A stretch of 64,000 nucleotides of DNA from Saprospiraceae bacterium (GTDB lineage: Bacteria; Bacteroidota; Bacteroidia; Chitinophagales; Saprospiraceae): assembly GCA_016715405.1 (NCBI GenBank), contig JADKAE010000015.1, forward strand, positions 1 through 64,000. The letters are read 5' to 3'. The notes beneath the pieces were generated by a model that made no database searches, had not been told where the DNA came from, and worked only from the letters and a program-made list of their open reading frames with translations. Positions within the stretch are counted from its first letter, which is position 1, and each line of letters begins with the position of its first letter. A program made the translations under genes and the position numbers. Shown one piece after another: positions 26,601 through 38,600 of this stretch.

Positions 26601-29600
26601 AGAATCGATATCGTCTTCGTTGGCGAACGTTACTTCGGCCAGGTTGACATAGTTGCCCGTAGCAAGTACCGTAGCCACGATGTTCAGCGTTACGGATTGT
26701 CCGATAGCCAGGTTACCTATGTTCCACAGGCCTGTTGCCGGGTTGTAGGCGCCGCCTGAATGGCTGACGTATGTGTAGCCGCTGGGCAACTGATCGGTAA
26801 CTTGTACGCCGGTGGCATCGCTTGGGCCCTGGTTGACGACCACGATAGTAAAGGTCACGTTAGTGCCCACATTCGGCGTGGTATTGCTGATACTCTTGTC
26901 GAGTTCGAGGTCAATGACAGGGTTGGGTTCGACTTCTACGCCGTCGCCGTCGTCTTCATCGCCGTCGTCATCGCTTACGTCGCCGTCGTTGTCGGTATCT
27001 ACCCCATTATCCGGCGTAGAGTCCACGTCTTCTTCGTTAGCGAATGTCACTTCCGCCAGGTTAACATAAACACCAGCCGCGTTGACTTGTGCAGTTATCA
27101 GCAAGGTTGTCGACTGGCCAACACCCAGGTTGCCTATATTCCACTCGCCTGTTGCGGGATTATACGTACCGCCGGAATGGCTTACGTAGTCATAGCCGCT
27201 GGGGATTTGATCGGTAACGATTACACCGGTTGCGGGTGCAGGGCCTTGGTTGGTGACCACAATAGTGAACACAATGTTCTGGCCCACATTAGGCATTGAG
27301 TTGCTAATGCTCTTGTCCAGTTCAAGGTCGATCAACGGCAGATCACCACAGTCATCTGCTTCATCTTCGGGCGTACCGTCGTTGTTTGCATCGACAGAAG
27401 TCCGGTTGAAGAGGCCTTCACCTTCCTGCGGCTCGTCATTCACATATTCACACTTATCGTATACTTCGTTGCCGATACCATCTGTACGGTTGAGGTCGAC
27501 TACTACCGTCAGGGTATAGGTATGGGTAGTTTGTGCGGCAATTGGCTGGTTATTCGCCAGTGTCCATGGGCCGTTTCCGGCAAGTGGGCTGCCGCCGTTA
27601 CCCGGTGCATTGCTCGTATACGAAGCGCTATTGATGACCACGTCCGGATCGTAAACGGGCGTATCTGTCAGGTCGTATTGACCCTGACCACCTGTATTCT
27701 CGACTGTAATATTGTAGACCACGTTATAGGTGCCGTTTCCGTTGGAAGTAGCACTAACGAAGGTCTTCTCTAGTTCAAGCGCAGGCAGGTCGCCACAGGC
27801 ATCGTCATCGTCGTCTGGCGTACCGTCGTTATTGGTATCTATCGACGTGAAGTTGTACAAGCCCTGGCCCGGTTGCGGTACCGTGGTGCCTTCTCCACAA
27901 GAAGTGTACTGGTCGTCGCCGCCGCCGCCGTTCAGGTTCATGCTTACGTTTACTACCAGCGTATAAGTGTGCGTGCCGTTAGCTGCTATCGCCTGGTCGT
28001 TGGCCAGGGTCCAGGCGAGGGCATTGCCACCGTTGCCAGGAGCGTTGCTTGTGAAGCTGGCGCTGTTGATCGTGATATCATTGTCGAAGCCCGGTAGATC
28101 CGTAAGATCGTATTGGCCCACGCCCTTCGTTCGATACCGTGATCGTATAAGTCACGTTGTACGTGCCGTTGGCTTGCAGTGCCGCTGAGACGAAGTCTTT
28201 CTCTACGTCCAGTGCAGGCAGGTCGCCGCAGGCATCGTCGTCGTCTTCCCATACGCCATCGTTGTTGGCGTCAACTGCTGTGTAGTTGTACAAACCCTGG
28301 CCTGGTTGCGGTACCGTCGTGCCTTCGCCACAGAAGTGTACTGGTCGTCGCCGCCGCCGCCGTTCAGGTTCATGCTTACATTTACAACCAAAGTATAGGT
28401 ATGCGTGCCATTGGCTGCTATCGACTGGTCATTGGCCAGTGTCCAGTTACCACTTGCATTCAACGCGCCGTTGGTCGGTACCGTCGAAGTGAACGATGCG
28501 GAGTTGATCGCCATATCGTTGTCGAATCCGGTCTGGTTACCAGGTCGTATTGACCCCGCGCCGCCTTCGTTAGTCACCGTGATCGTATAGGTCACGTTAT
28601 ACGTGCCGTTGGGCTGCGGAGTGCCGCTGAGACGAAGTCTTTCTCTACGTCCAGTGCAGGCAGGTCGCCGCAGGCGTCGTCCGTGCTTCCGGTGTGCCGT
28701 CGTTGTTGGTATCAAGTGAGGTCAGGTTGTACAGGCCCTGGCCCGGCTGGGGCGTGGTCGTACCTTCTCCACACGAAGTGTACTGGTCGTCGCCGCCGCC
28801 GCCATTCAGGTTCATGCTTACATTTACAACCAAAGTATAGGTATGCGTCCCATTGGCTGCGATTGATTGATCGTTCGCCAAAGTCCACATGCCGCCGGCA
28901 AGCGTCAGCGCCGCCGCCGTGCCGGCGTTGGAAGTGTATGAAGCGCTGTTGATGGCAATATCGTTGTCAAAACCAGGCGTGTCCTTCAGGTCGTATTGAC
29001 CCGCGCCGCCTTCGTTTGATACCGTAATCGTATAGATCACGTTGTACGTGCCGTTGGCTTGCAGTGCTGCTGATACAAACGTCTTTTCTACGTCCAGTGC
29101 AGGCAGGTCGCCGCAGGCATCGTCGTCGTCTTCCCATACGCCATCGTTGTTGGCGTCAACTGCTGTGTAGTTGTACAAGCCCTGGCCCGGTTGCGGTACT
29201 TGAGTGCCTTCTCCACAAGAAGTGTACTGGTCGTCGCCGCCGCCGCCGTTCAGGTTCATGCTTACGTTTACTACCAGCGTATAAGTATGCGTGCCGTTAG
29301 CGGCTATCGCCTGGTCGTTGGCCAGGGTCCAGTTGCCACTTGCATTCAAAGCGCCGTTGGTCGGTACCGTGGAAGTGAACGATGCGGAGTTGATCGTGAT
29401 GTCGTTGTCAAAACCGGTCTGGTCTACCAGATCGTATTGACCCGCGCCACCTTCGTTAGTCACCGTGATCGTATAAGTCACGTTGTACGTGCCGTTGGCT
29501 TGCAGTGCCGCTGAGACGAAGTCTTTCTCTACGTCCAGTGCAGGCAGATCGCCGCAGGCGTCGTCCGTGGCTTCCGGCGTACCGTCGTTGTTGGTATCTA

Positions 29601-32600
29601 TCGATGTCAGGTTGTACAAGCCCTGGCCCGGTTGCGGGGTGGTCGTACCTTCTCCACACGAAGTGTACTGGTCGTCGCCGCCGCCGCCGTTCAGGTTCAT
29701 GCTTACATTTACAACCAAAGTATAGGTATGCGTCCCATTGGCTGCGATCGATTGATCGTTCGCCAAAGTCCACATGCCGCCGGCAAGCGTCAGGCCGCTG
29801 CCACCGTTGCCCGGCGCGTTGGAAGTGTATGAAGCGCTGTTGATGGCAATATCGTTGTCAAACCAGGCGTGTCCTTCAGGTCGTATTGACCCGCGCCGCC
29901 TTCGTTTGATACCGTAATCGTATAGATCACGTTGTACGTGCCGTTGGCTTGCAGTGCCGCTGAAACAAACGTCTTTTCTACGTCCAGTGCAGGCAGATCG
30001 CCGCAGGCGTCGTCCGTGGCTTCCGGCGTACCGTCGTTGTTCGTATCTACCGAGGTCAGGTTGCAAGCCCTGGCCCGGTTGTGGCGTGGTCGTACCTTCT
30101 CCACAAGATGTGTACTGGTCATCACCGCCGCCGCCGTTCAGGTTCATACTTCATTCACCACCAGCGTATAGGTGTGCGTGCCGTTGGCCGCAATAGTCTG
30201 GTCGTTAGCCAGTGTCCACGGACCGATCCGGCAAGAGCGCCGCTTGCCCGGGGCGTTGCTAGTGTAGCTCGCGGAGTTGATCGAGATATCGTTATCAAAA
30301 CCCGCCTGGTCTGTCAGGTCGTACTGACCCGCGCCGCCTTCGTTCGATACCGTGATCGTATAGGTCACGTTGTACGTGCCGTTGGCTTGCAGTGCCGCTG
30401 AGACGAAGTCTTTCTCTACGTCCAGTGCAGGCAGATCGCCGCAGGCATCGTCATCGTCTTCCGGCGTACCGTCGTTGTTAGTATCAATCGACGTGTGGTT
30501 ATGCAAGCCCTGACCCGGTTGCGGTACTTGAGTGCCTTCGCCGCAGGACGTATATTGGTCGTCGCCGCCACCGCCGTTCAGGTTCATGCTTACATTCACC
30601 ACCAACGTATAGGTATGCGTGCCGTTGGCGGCTATCGCCTGGTCGTTGGCAAGCGTCCACATGCCACCCGCTAGCGTCAGCGAACCGCCGCCGTTGCCCG
30701 GTGCATTGCTCGTAAAGCTGGCTGAGTTTATCGCGATGTCGTTATCAAAGCCCGGCGTGTCCTTCAGGTCGTATTGACCTACACCTCCTTCGTTCGATAC
30801 CGTGATCGTATACGTCACGTTGTACGTACCGTTGGCTTGTAGTGCTGCCGAAACGAAGTCTTTCTCTACGTCCAGTGCAGGCAGGTCGCCGCAGGCATCG
30901 TCGTCGTCTTCCGGTGTGCCGTCGTTGTTGGTGTCTATCGACGTGTAGTTGTACAAGCCCTGGCCTGGTTGCGGTACTTGGGTGCCTTCGCCGCAGGACG
31001 TATATTGATCGTCTCCACCACCGCCGTTAAGGTTCATACTTACATTCACCACCAGCGTATAGGTGTGTGTGGCAAATGCTACTATTGGCTGATCATTTGC
31101 CAATGTCCAGTTGCCACTTGTATTCAAGACGCCGTTGGTCGGTACTGTGGAGGTAAATGACGCTGCATTGATTGTAATATCATTATCAAAAGCCCGTTTG
31201 GTCTACAAGATCATAGAGGCCGGGGAACCCGTGTTGATTACATCAATGGTATAAGTAACATTGTACGTGCCATCAGGCTGCAATACTGCTGATACGAAAG
31301 TTTTTTCAACCTCAAGGTCAACAGGTGGATAATATGCAGCATCAATGGTATGGTTCACTTCGCCACTAACCAGTGTAATAGTGGTCGTTTGACCCGTAAT
31401 CTCATCGGCGTCGCTATCCAGCGCGTCATTGACTCCCCTGGTTTGCAGGTGCAAAGGTACTAAGCCCGGAGGCGCGATAAAGGTAACTACGTAGTCTCCC
31501 GGTTCGAGGTTATCGAACAGGTAAGAACCGTCAGGAGCTGTCGTAGTATTCAGTGTCACGCTCTGACCGTCACCAGTCGTGCCCGTCAGTGTCACCTGAA
31601 CACCGCCAATTCCTGGTTCACCATCCTGGATACCGTTGCCGTTCAAGTCCATCCACACGAAGTCGCCTATTTCAGCTAGCTTGAAGAAGGCCTGCGTCGT
31701 AGGTCGTGTTATTTTCTCCGGATTCCAGTACTTCGTTCGGCGTCATGCCACCCATGCCGGCGTCACTGTCCAGTGAGTCGTCGCCGCCCTGGTCGGGCGT
31801 TACAGGTGTGTAACCCGCAGGCGTGCCGAACGTAAGTTTGTACGTGCCCGGTTCGAGTCCTGTAATTCATACGAACCATAAGGAGCCGTCGTTGTCGTCA
31901 GCGTCACCGGCTGGCCATCACCCGTTGTACCTGTCAATGTTACAGGTACTCCGCCGATGCCGGCTTCTGTGCCGTCTTGTACGCCGTCGCCGTCCGTGTC
32001 TTCCCATACGTAGTCGCCTATCGAGCCCTGCTGGTAGAAGCCTGCGTCGTAGGTCGTATTATTTTCTCCGGACGTCAATACTTCGTTCGGCGTCATGCCG
32101 CCTACTCCGGCATCGCTATCCAATGCGTCGTTGCCACCCTGGTCGGGAGCCACGGGCGTGTAACCCGCAGGTGTGCCGAACGCATCACTTTGTACGTGCC
32201 CGGTTCGAGGTTATCGAACAGGTAGGAACCATCAGGTGCCGTCGTGGTGGTCAACGTCACCGACTGGCCATCGCCCGTCGTACCCGTCAACGTGACCGGT
32301 ACTCCGCCGATGCCGGCCTCTGTGCCGTCTTGTAAACCGTCGCCGTCCGTGTCTTCCCACACGTAGTCGCCTATCGAGCCCTGCTGGTAGAAGCCTGCGT
32401 CGTAGGTCGTGTTATTTTCTCCGGATTCCAGTACTTCGTTCGGCGTCATGCCACCTACTCCGGCATCGCTATCCAATGCGTCGTTGCCACCCTGATCGGG
32501 CGCCACAGGCGTGTAACCCGCAGGTGTGCCGAACGTCACTTTGTACGTGCCCGGTTCGAGGTTATCGAACAGGTAAGAACCGTCGGGAGCCGTCGTGGTA

Positions 32601-35600
32601 TTCAACGTCACCGGCTGGCCGTCGCCCGTCGTACCCGTCAACGTGACCGGTACTCCGCCGATGCCGGCCTCTGTGCCGTCTTGTACGCCGTCGCCGTCCG
32701 TATCTTCCCATACATAGTCGCCTATCGAGCCAAGCTGGTAGAAGCCCGCGTCGTAGGTCGTGTTATTTTCTCCGGACGTCAGTACCTCGTTCGGCGTCAT
32801 GCCGCCTACTCCGGCATCGCTATCCAGCGTGTCATCGCCACCCTGGTCGGGAGCTACAGGCGTGTAACCCGCAGGTGTGCCGAACGTCACTTTGTACGTG
32901 CCCGGTTCCAGTCCTGTAAATTCATAGGAGCCGTCGGGAGCCGTCGTAGTCGTCAACGTCACCGCCTGGCCGTCGCCTGTCGTACCCGTCAACGTGACCG
33001 GTACGCCGCCGATGCCGGCCTCTGTGCCGTCTTGTAGCGCCGTCGCCATCCGTGTCTTCCCACACGTAGTCGCCTATCGAGCCCAGCTCGTAGAAGCCTG
33101 CGTCGTAGGTCGTGTTATTTTCACCGGATTCCAGTACCTCGTTCGGCGTCATGCCGCCCAGCGTCGGCGTCCAGCGTATCGTCACCACCCTGATCGGGTG
33201 CTACAGGTGTATAACCCGCAGGTGTGCCGAACGTCACTTTGTACGTGCCCGGTTCGAGTGTATCGAACAGGTAGGAGCCGTCAGGAGCCGTCGTCGTCGT
33301 CAGCGTCACCGACTGGCCATCACCCGTCGTACCCGTCAACGTGACCGGTACCCCACCGATGCCGGCTTCCGTACCGTCTTGTACGCCGTCGCCATCCGTA
33401 TCTTCCCATACGTAGTCGCCTATCGAGCCCAGCTGGTAGAAGCCTGCGTCGTAGGTCGTGTTTTTTCACCGGACGTCAACACTTCGTTCGGCGTCATGCC
33501 GCCCATGCCGGCATCACTGTCAATGCGTCGTTGCCGCCCTGGTCGGAGCCACGGGCGTGTAACCCGCAGGCGTGCCGAACGTCAGTTTGTAGGTGCCCGG
33601 TTCGAGGTTGTCGAACAGGTAAGAACCGTCGGGAGCCGTCGTGGTATTCAACGTCACCGGCTGGCCGTCGCCCGTCGTACCCGTCAACGTGACCGGTACC
33701 CCGCCGATGCCGGCCTCTGTGCCGTCTTGTACGCCGTCGCCGTCTGTGTCTTCCCATACGTAGTCGCCTATCGAAGCCGGCTGGTAGAAGCCTGCGTCGT
33801 AAGTCGTGTTATTTTCACCGGACGTCAATACTTCGTTCGGCGTCATGCCGCCCATGCCGGCATCGCTATCTAAAGCGTCGTTGCCGCCCTGGTCAGCTGC
33901 CACAGGTGTGTAACCCGCAGGCGTGCCGAACGTCAGTTTGTATGTACCCGGTTCCAGGTTATCAAACAGGTAAGAGCCATCGGAGCCGTCGTGGTATTCA
34001 ACGTCACCGGCTGGCCGTCGCCCGTCGTACCCGTCAACGTGACCGGTACTCCGCCGATGCCGGCCTCTGTGCCGTCTTGTACGCCGTCGCCGTCTGTGTC
34101 TTCCCATACATAGTCGCCTATTGAAGCCAGCTCGTAGAAGCCTGCGTCGTAGGTCGTATTATTTTCACCGGACGTCAATACTTCGTTCGGCGTCATGCCA
34201 CCCATGCCGGCGTCGCTATCCAATGCGTCGTTGCCGCCCTGGTCGGGCGCTACAGGCGTGTAGCCCGCAGGCGTGCCGAACGTCAGTTTGTACGTGCCCG
34301 GTTCGAGGTTATCGAACAGGTAGAACCGTCGGGAGCCGTCGTGGTATTCAACGTCACCGGCTGGCCGTCGCCCGTCGTACCGTCAACGTGACCGGTACCC
34401 GCCGATGCCGGCTTCTGTGCCGTCTTGTACGCCGTCGCCATCCGTATCTTCCCATACATAGTCGCCTATCGATGCCAGCTGGTAGAAGCCCGCGTCGTAA
34501 GTCGTGTTATTTTCTCCGGACGTCAATACTTCGTTCGGCGTCATGCCGCCCATGCCGGCGTCGCTATCCAATGCGTCGTTGCCGCCCTGGTCAGCTGCCG
34601 GGTCTGTAACCGACGCAGGCGTGCCGAACGTCAGCTTGCAGGTGCCTGGTTCCGGGTTATCGAACAGGTAGGAGCCATCAGGAGCCGTCGTGGTACTAAC
34701 GTCACCGGCTGGCCGTCGCCCGTCGTACCCGTCAATGCGACCGGTACTCCGCCGATCGCCAGCCTCTGTGCCGTCTTGTGCGCCGTCGCCGTCTGTGTCT
34801 TCCCGGACGTGAGTCGCCTATCGAAGCCGGCTGGTAGGAGCCTGCGTCGTGGTCGGGTTGTGTTCACCGGAGGTCAGCGCTACCGTTGACCGTCATGCCA
34901 CCTGCACCGGCGTCACTGTCCAATGCGTCGTTGCCGCCCTGGTCTGCTGCCGTCGGGCTAGAACCCGCGGGTGTGCCGAACGTCAGCTTGTAGGTACCAG
35001 GTTCGAGGTTATCGAACAGGTAAGCGCCGTCGGCGCCGTCGTCGTGTTCAACGTCACCGGCGTGCCTCGCCCGTCCGTGCCCGTCACGGCGACCGGTACC
35101 CCGCCGATGCCGGCTTCTGCGCCGTCTTGTGCGCCGTCGCCGTTGTCCGTGTCTTCCCACCCGTAGTCGCCTATCGAAGCCGGCTGGTAGAAGCCTGCGT
35201 CGTAAGTCGGGTTGTCTTCGCCAGAGGTCAGCACTTCGTTGACCGTCTGCCACCTGCACCGGCGTCACTATCCAATGCGTCGTTGCCGCCCTGGTCGGGG
35301 CTACAGGCGTGTAACCCGCAGGCGTGCCGAACGTCCAGTTTATGGCGTGCCCGGTTCAGGACCTGCTAAATTCGTAGGAACCGTCAGGTGCCGTCGTCGT
35401 TATCAACGTCACCGACTGGCCGTCGCCTGTCGTACCTGTCAATATGACCGGTACCCCACCGATGCCGGCCTCTGTGCCGTCTTGGACGCCGTCGCCGTCC
35501 GTGTCTTCCCCGCACGTAGTCGCCTATCGAGCCCAGCTCGTAGAAGCCTGCGTCGTAGGTCGTATTGTTTTCTCCGGACGTCAATACTTCGTTCGGCGTC

Positions 35601-38600
35601 ATGCCCATGACCGGCGTCGCTATCCAAAGCGTCGTTGCCACCCTGATCGGGCGCTACGGGTGTAACCCGCAGGTGTGTCGAACGTCAGCTTGTACGTACC
35701 CGGGTTCGAGGTTATCGAACGGGTAGGAGCCGTCAGGAGCCGTCGTTGTCGTCAGCGTCGCCGACTGGCCATCACCCGTCGTGCCCGTCAATGCGACCGG
35801 TACCCCGCCGATGCCGGCCTCTGTGCCGTCTTGTACGCCGTCGCCGTCCTTGTCTTCCCACACGTAGTCGCCTATCGAGCCCAGCTGGTAGAAGCCTGCG
35901 TCGTAGGTCATATTTTTCACCCGACGTCATTACTTCGTTCGGCGTCATGCCACCGCACCGGCGTCGCTATCCAATGCGTCGTTGCCGCCCTGGTCAGCGC
36001 CAGAGCGTGTAACCCGCAGGGCGCCGAATGTCAGTTTGTACGTACCCGGTTCGAGGTTATCGAACAGGTAGGAACCGTCGGGAGCCGTCGTCGTATTCAA
36101 CGTCAACGACTGGCCATCACCCGTCGTACCCGTCAATGTGACCGGTACCCCGCCGATGCCGGCCTCTGTGCCGTCTTGTACGCCGTCGCCATCCGTATCT
36201 TCCCATACATAGTCGCCTATTGAAGCCAGCTCGTAGAAGCCTGCGTCGTAGGTCGTGTTATTTTCTCCGGACGTCAATACTTCGTTCGCCGTCATGCCAC
36301 CCATGCCGGCGTCGCTATCCAGCGTGTCATCGCCGCCCTGGTCGGGCGTTACAGGCGTGTAACCCGCAGGCGTGCCGAACGTAAGTTTGTACGTGCCGGT
36401 TCGAGTCCTGTAAATTCATACGAACCGTCAGGGCCGTCGTTTGTCGTATTCAACGTCACCGGCTGGCCATCGCCTGTCGTGCCCGTCAACGTGACCGGTA
36501 CCCCGCCGATGCCGGCTTCTGTGCCCGTCTTGTACGCCGTCGCCGTCCGTATCTTCCCATACGCTAGTCGCCTATCGATGCCAGCTGGTAGAAGCCCGCG
36601 TCGTAAGTCGGGTAGTTTCACCGGACGTCAGTACTTCGTTCAGCGTCATGCCCCTCAGCCGGCGTCGCTATCCACCGTGTCGTCGCCGCCCTGGTCAGGC
36701 GCTACAGGCGTGTAACCCGCAGGCGTGCCGAACGTCACTTTGTATGTGCCCGGTTCAGGTAGTCGAACAGGTAGAAACCAGGTGCTGCCGTCGTTGTCAA
36801 CGTCACCGGCTGGCCGTCGCCCGTCGTACCCGTCAACGTGACCGGTACCCCGCCGATGCCGGCTTCTGTGCCGTCTTGTACGCCGTCGCCATCCGTATCT
36901 TCCCATACGTAGTCGCCTATCGAGCCAAGCTGGTAGAAGCCTGCGTCGTAGGTCGTGTTATTTTCACCGGACGTCAATACTTCGTTCGGCGTCATGCCAC
37001 CCATGCCGGCGTCGCTATCTAAAGCGTCGTTGCCGCCCTGGTCGGGAGCCACAGGTGTGTAGCCCGCTGGTGTGCCGAATGTCAGTTTGTATGTGCCTGG
37101 TTCCAGGTTATCGAACAGGTAGGAGCCATCAGGGGCCGTCGTCGTGTTCAACGTCACCGGCTGGCCGTCGCCCGTCGTACCCGTCAACGTGACCGGTACT
37201 CCGCCGATGCCGGCCTCTGTGCCGTCTTGTACGCCGTCGCCGTCTGTGTCTTCCCATACATAGTCGCCTATCGAAGCCAGCTGGTAGAAGCCCGCGTCGT
37301 AAGTCGTATTATTTTCTCCGGACGTCAGTACTTCGTTCGGCGTCATGCCGCCCATGCCGGCGTCGCTATCCAGCGTGTCATCGCCGCCCTGGTCAGGCGC
37401 TACAGGCGTGTAACCCGCAGGTGTGCCGAACGTCACTTTGTATGTACCCGGTTCGAGGTTATCGAACAGGTAGGAGCCGTCAGGTGCTGTCGTCGTTGTC
37501 AACGTCACCGACTGGCCATCGCCTGTCGTACCCGTCAATGTGACCGGTACCCCGCCGATGCCGGCTTCTGTGCCGTCTTGTACGCCGTCGCCATCCGTAT
37601 CTTCCCATACGTAGTCGCCTATCGAGCCAAGCTGGTAGAAGCCTGCGTCGTAGGTCGGGTTGTGTTGCCCGAGGTCAGCACTTCGTTAACCGTCATGCCA
37701 CCTACGCCGGCATCGCTATCCAGCGTGTCATCGCCACCCTGATCAGCTGCCGTCGGGGTGTAACCCGCAGGTGTGCCGAATGTAAGTTTGTACGTGCCCG
37801 GTTCGAGGTTATCGAACAGGTAGGAACCGTCGGGTGCCGTCGTAGTATTCAACGTCACCGACTGGCCATCGCCCGTCGTACCCGTCAACGTGACCGGTAC
37901 CCCGCCGATGCCGGCTTCTGTGCCGTCTTGTACGCCGTCGCCATCCGTATCTTCCCATACATAGTCGCCTATCGATGCCAGCTGGTAGAAGCCCGCGTCG
38001 TAAGTCGTGTTATTTTCTCCGGACGTCAATAGGCCCATGCCGGCATCGCTATCTAAAGCGTCGTTGCCGCCCTGGTCTGCTGCCACAGGTGTGTAACCCG
38101 CAGGCGTGCCAAACGTCAGTTTGTAAGTACCCGGTTCGAGTCCTGTAAATTCATAGGAACCATCAGGAGCCGTCGTCGTGTTCAACGTCACCGGCTGGCC
38201 ATCGCCCGTCGTACCCGTCAACGTGACCGGTACTCCGCCGATGCCGGCTTCTGTGCCGTCTTGTATGCCATCGCCATCCGTATCTTCCCATACGTAGTCG
38301 CCTATCGATGCCAACTGATAGAAGCCTGCGTCGTAGGTATCATTATTTTCACCCGAGGTCAATACTTCGTTTGGCGTCATGCCACCTACACCTGCATCGC
38401 TGTCCAATGCATCGTTCCCACCCTGGTCGGGTGCTGTCGGCGTATAGCCGGCAGGTGTGCCGAACGTCAGCTTGTACGTACCAGGTTCGAGGTTATCGAA
38501 CAGGTAAGAACCGTCGGGCGCTGTCGTCGTCGTCAGCGTCACGGGCTGGCCGTCGCCTGTCGTGCCTGTCAATGTAACAGGTACTCCGCCGATGCCGGCC

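Larger units (their letters stand above)
27340..31325 (-). repeat. Second array of nine 450-bp DUF11-like units
   Basis: The unit end CGDLP recurs at about 30.88, 30.43, 29.99, 29.54, 29.10, 28.66, 28.22, 27.78 and 27.34 kb. The units belong to the same family as the array at 40.4-46.3 kb, with the last one or two more diverged. Confidence 0.88.

Noticed and set aside
31660..37665. A set of separate small SdrD_B genes or a true pseudogene
   Set aside because: No starts with signal peptides and no sorting domains are present between pieces, and the unit is continuous when all three frames are read, so indels in one gene explain it better.
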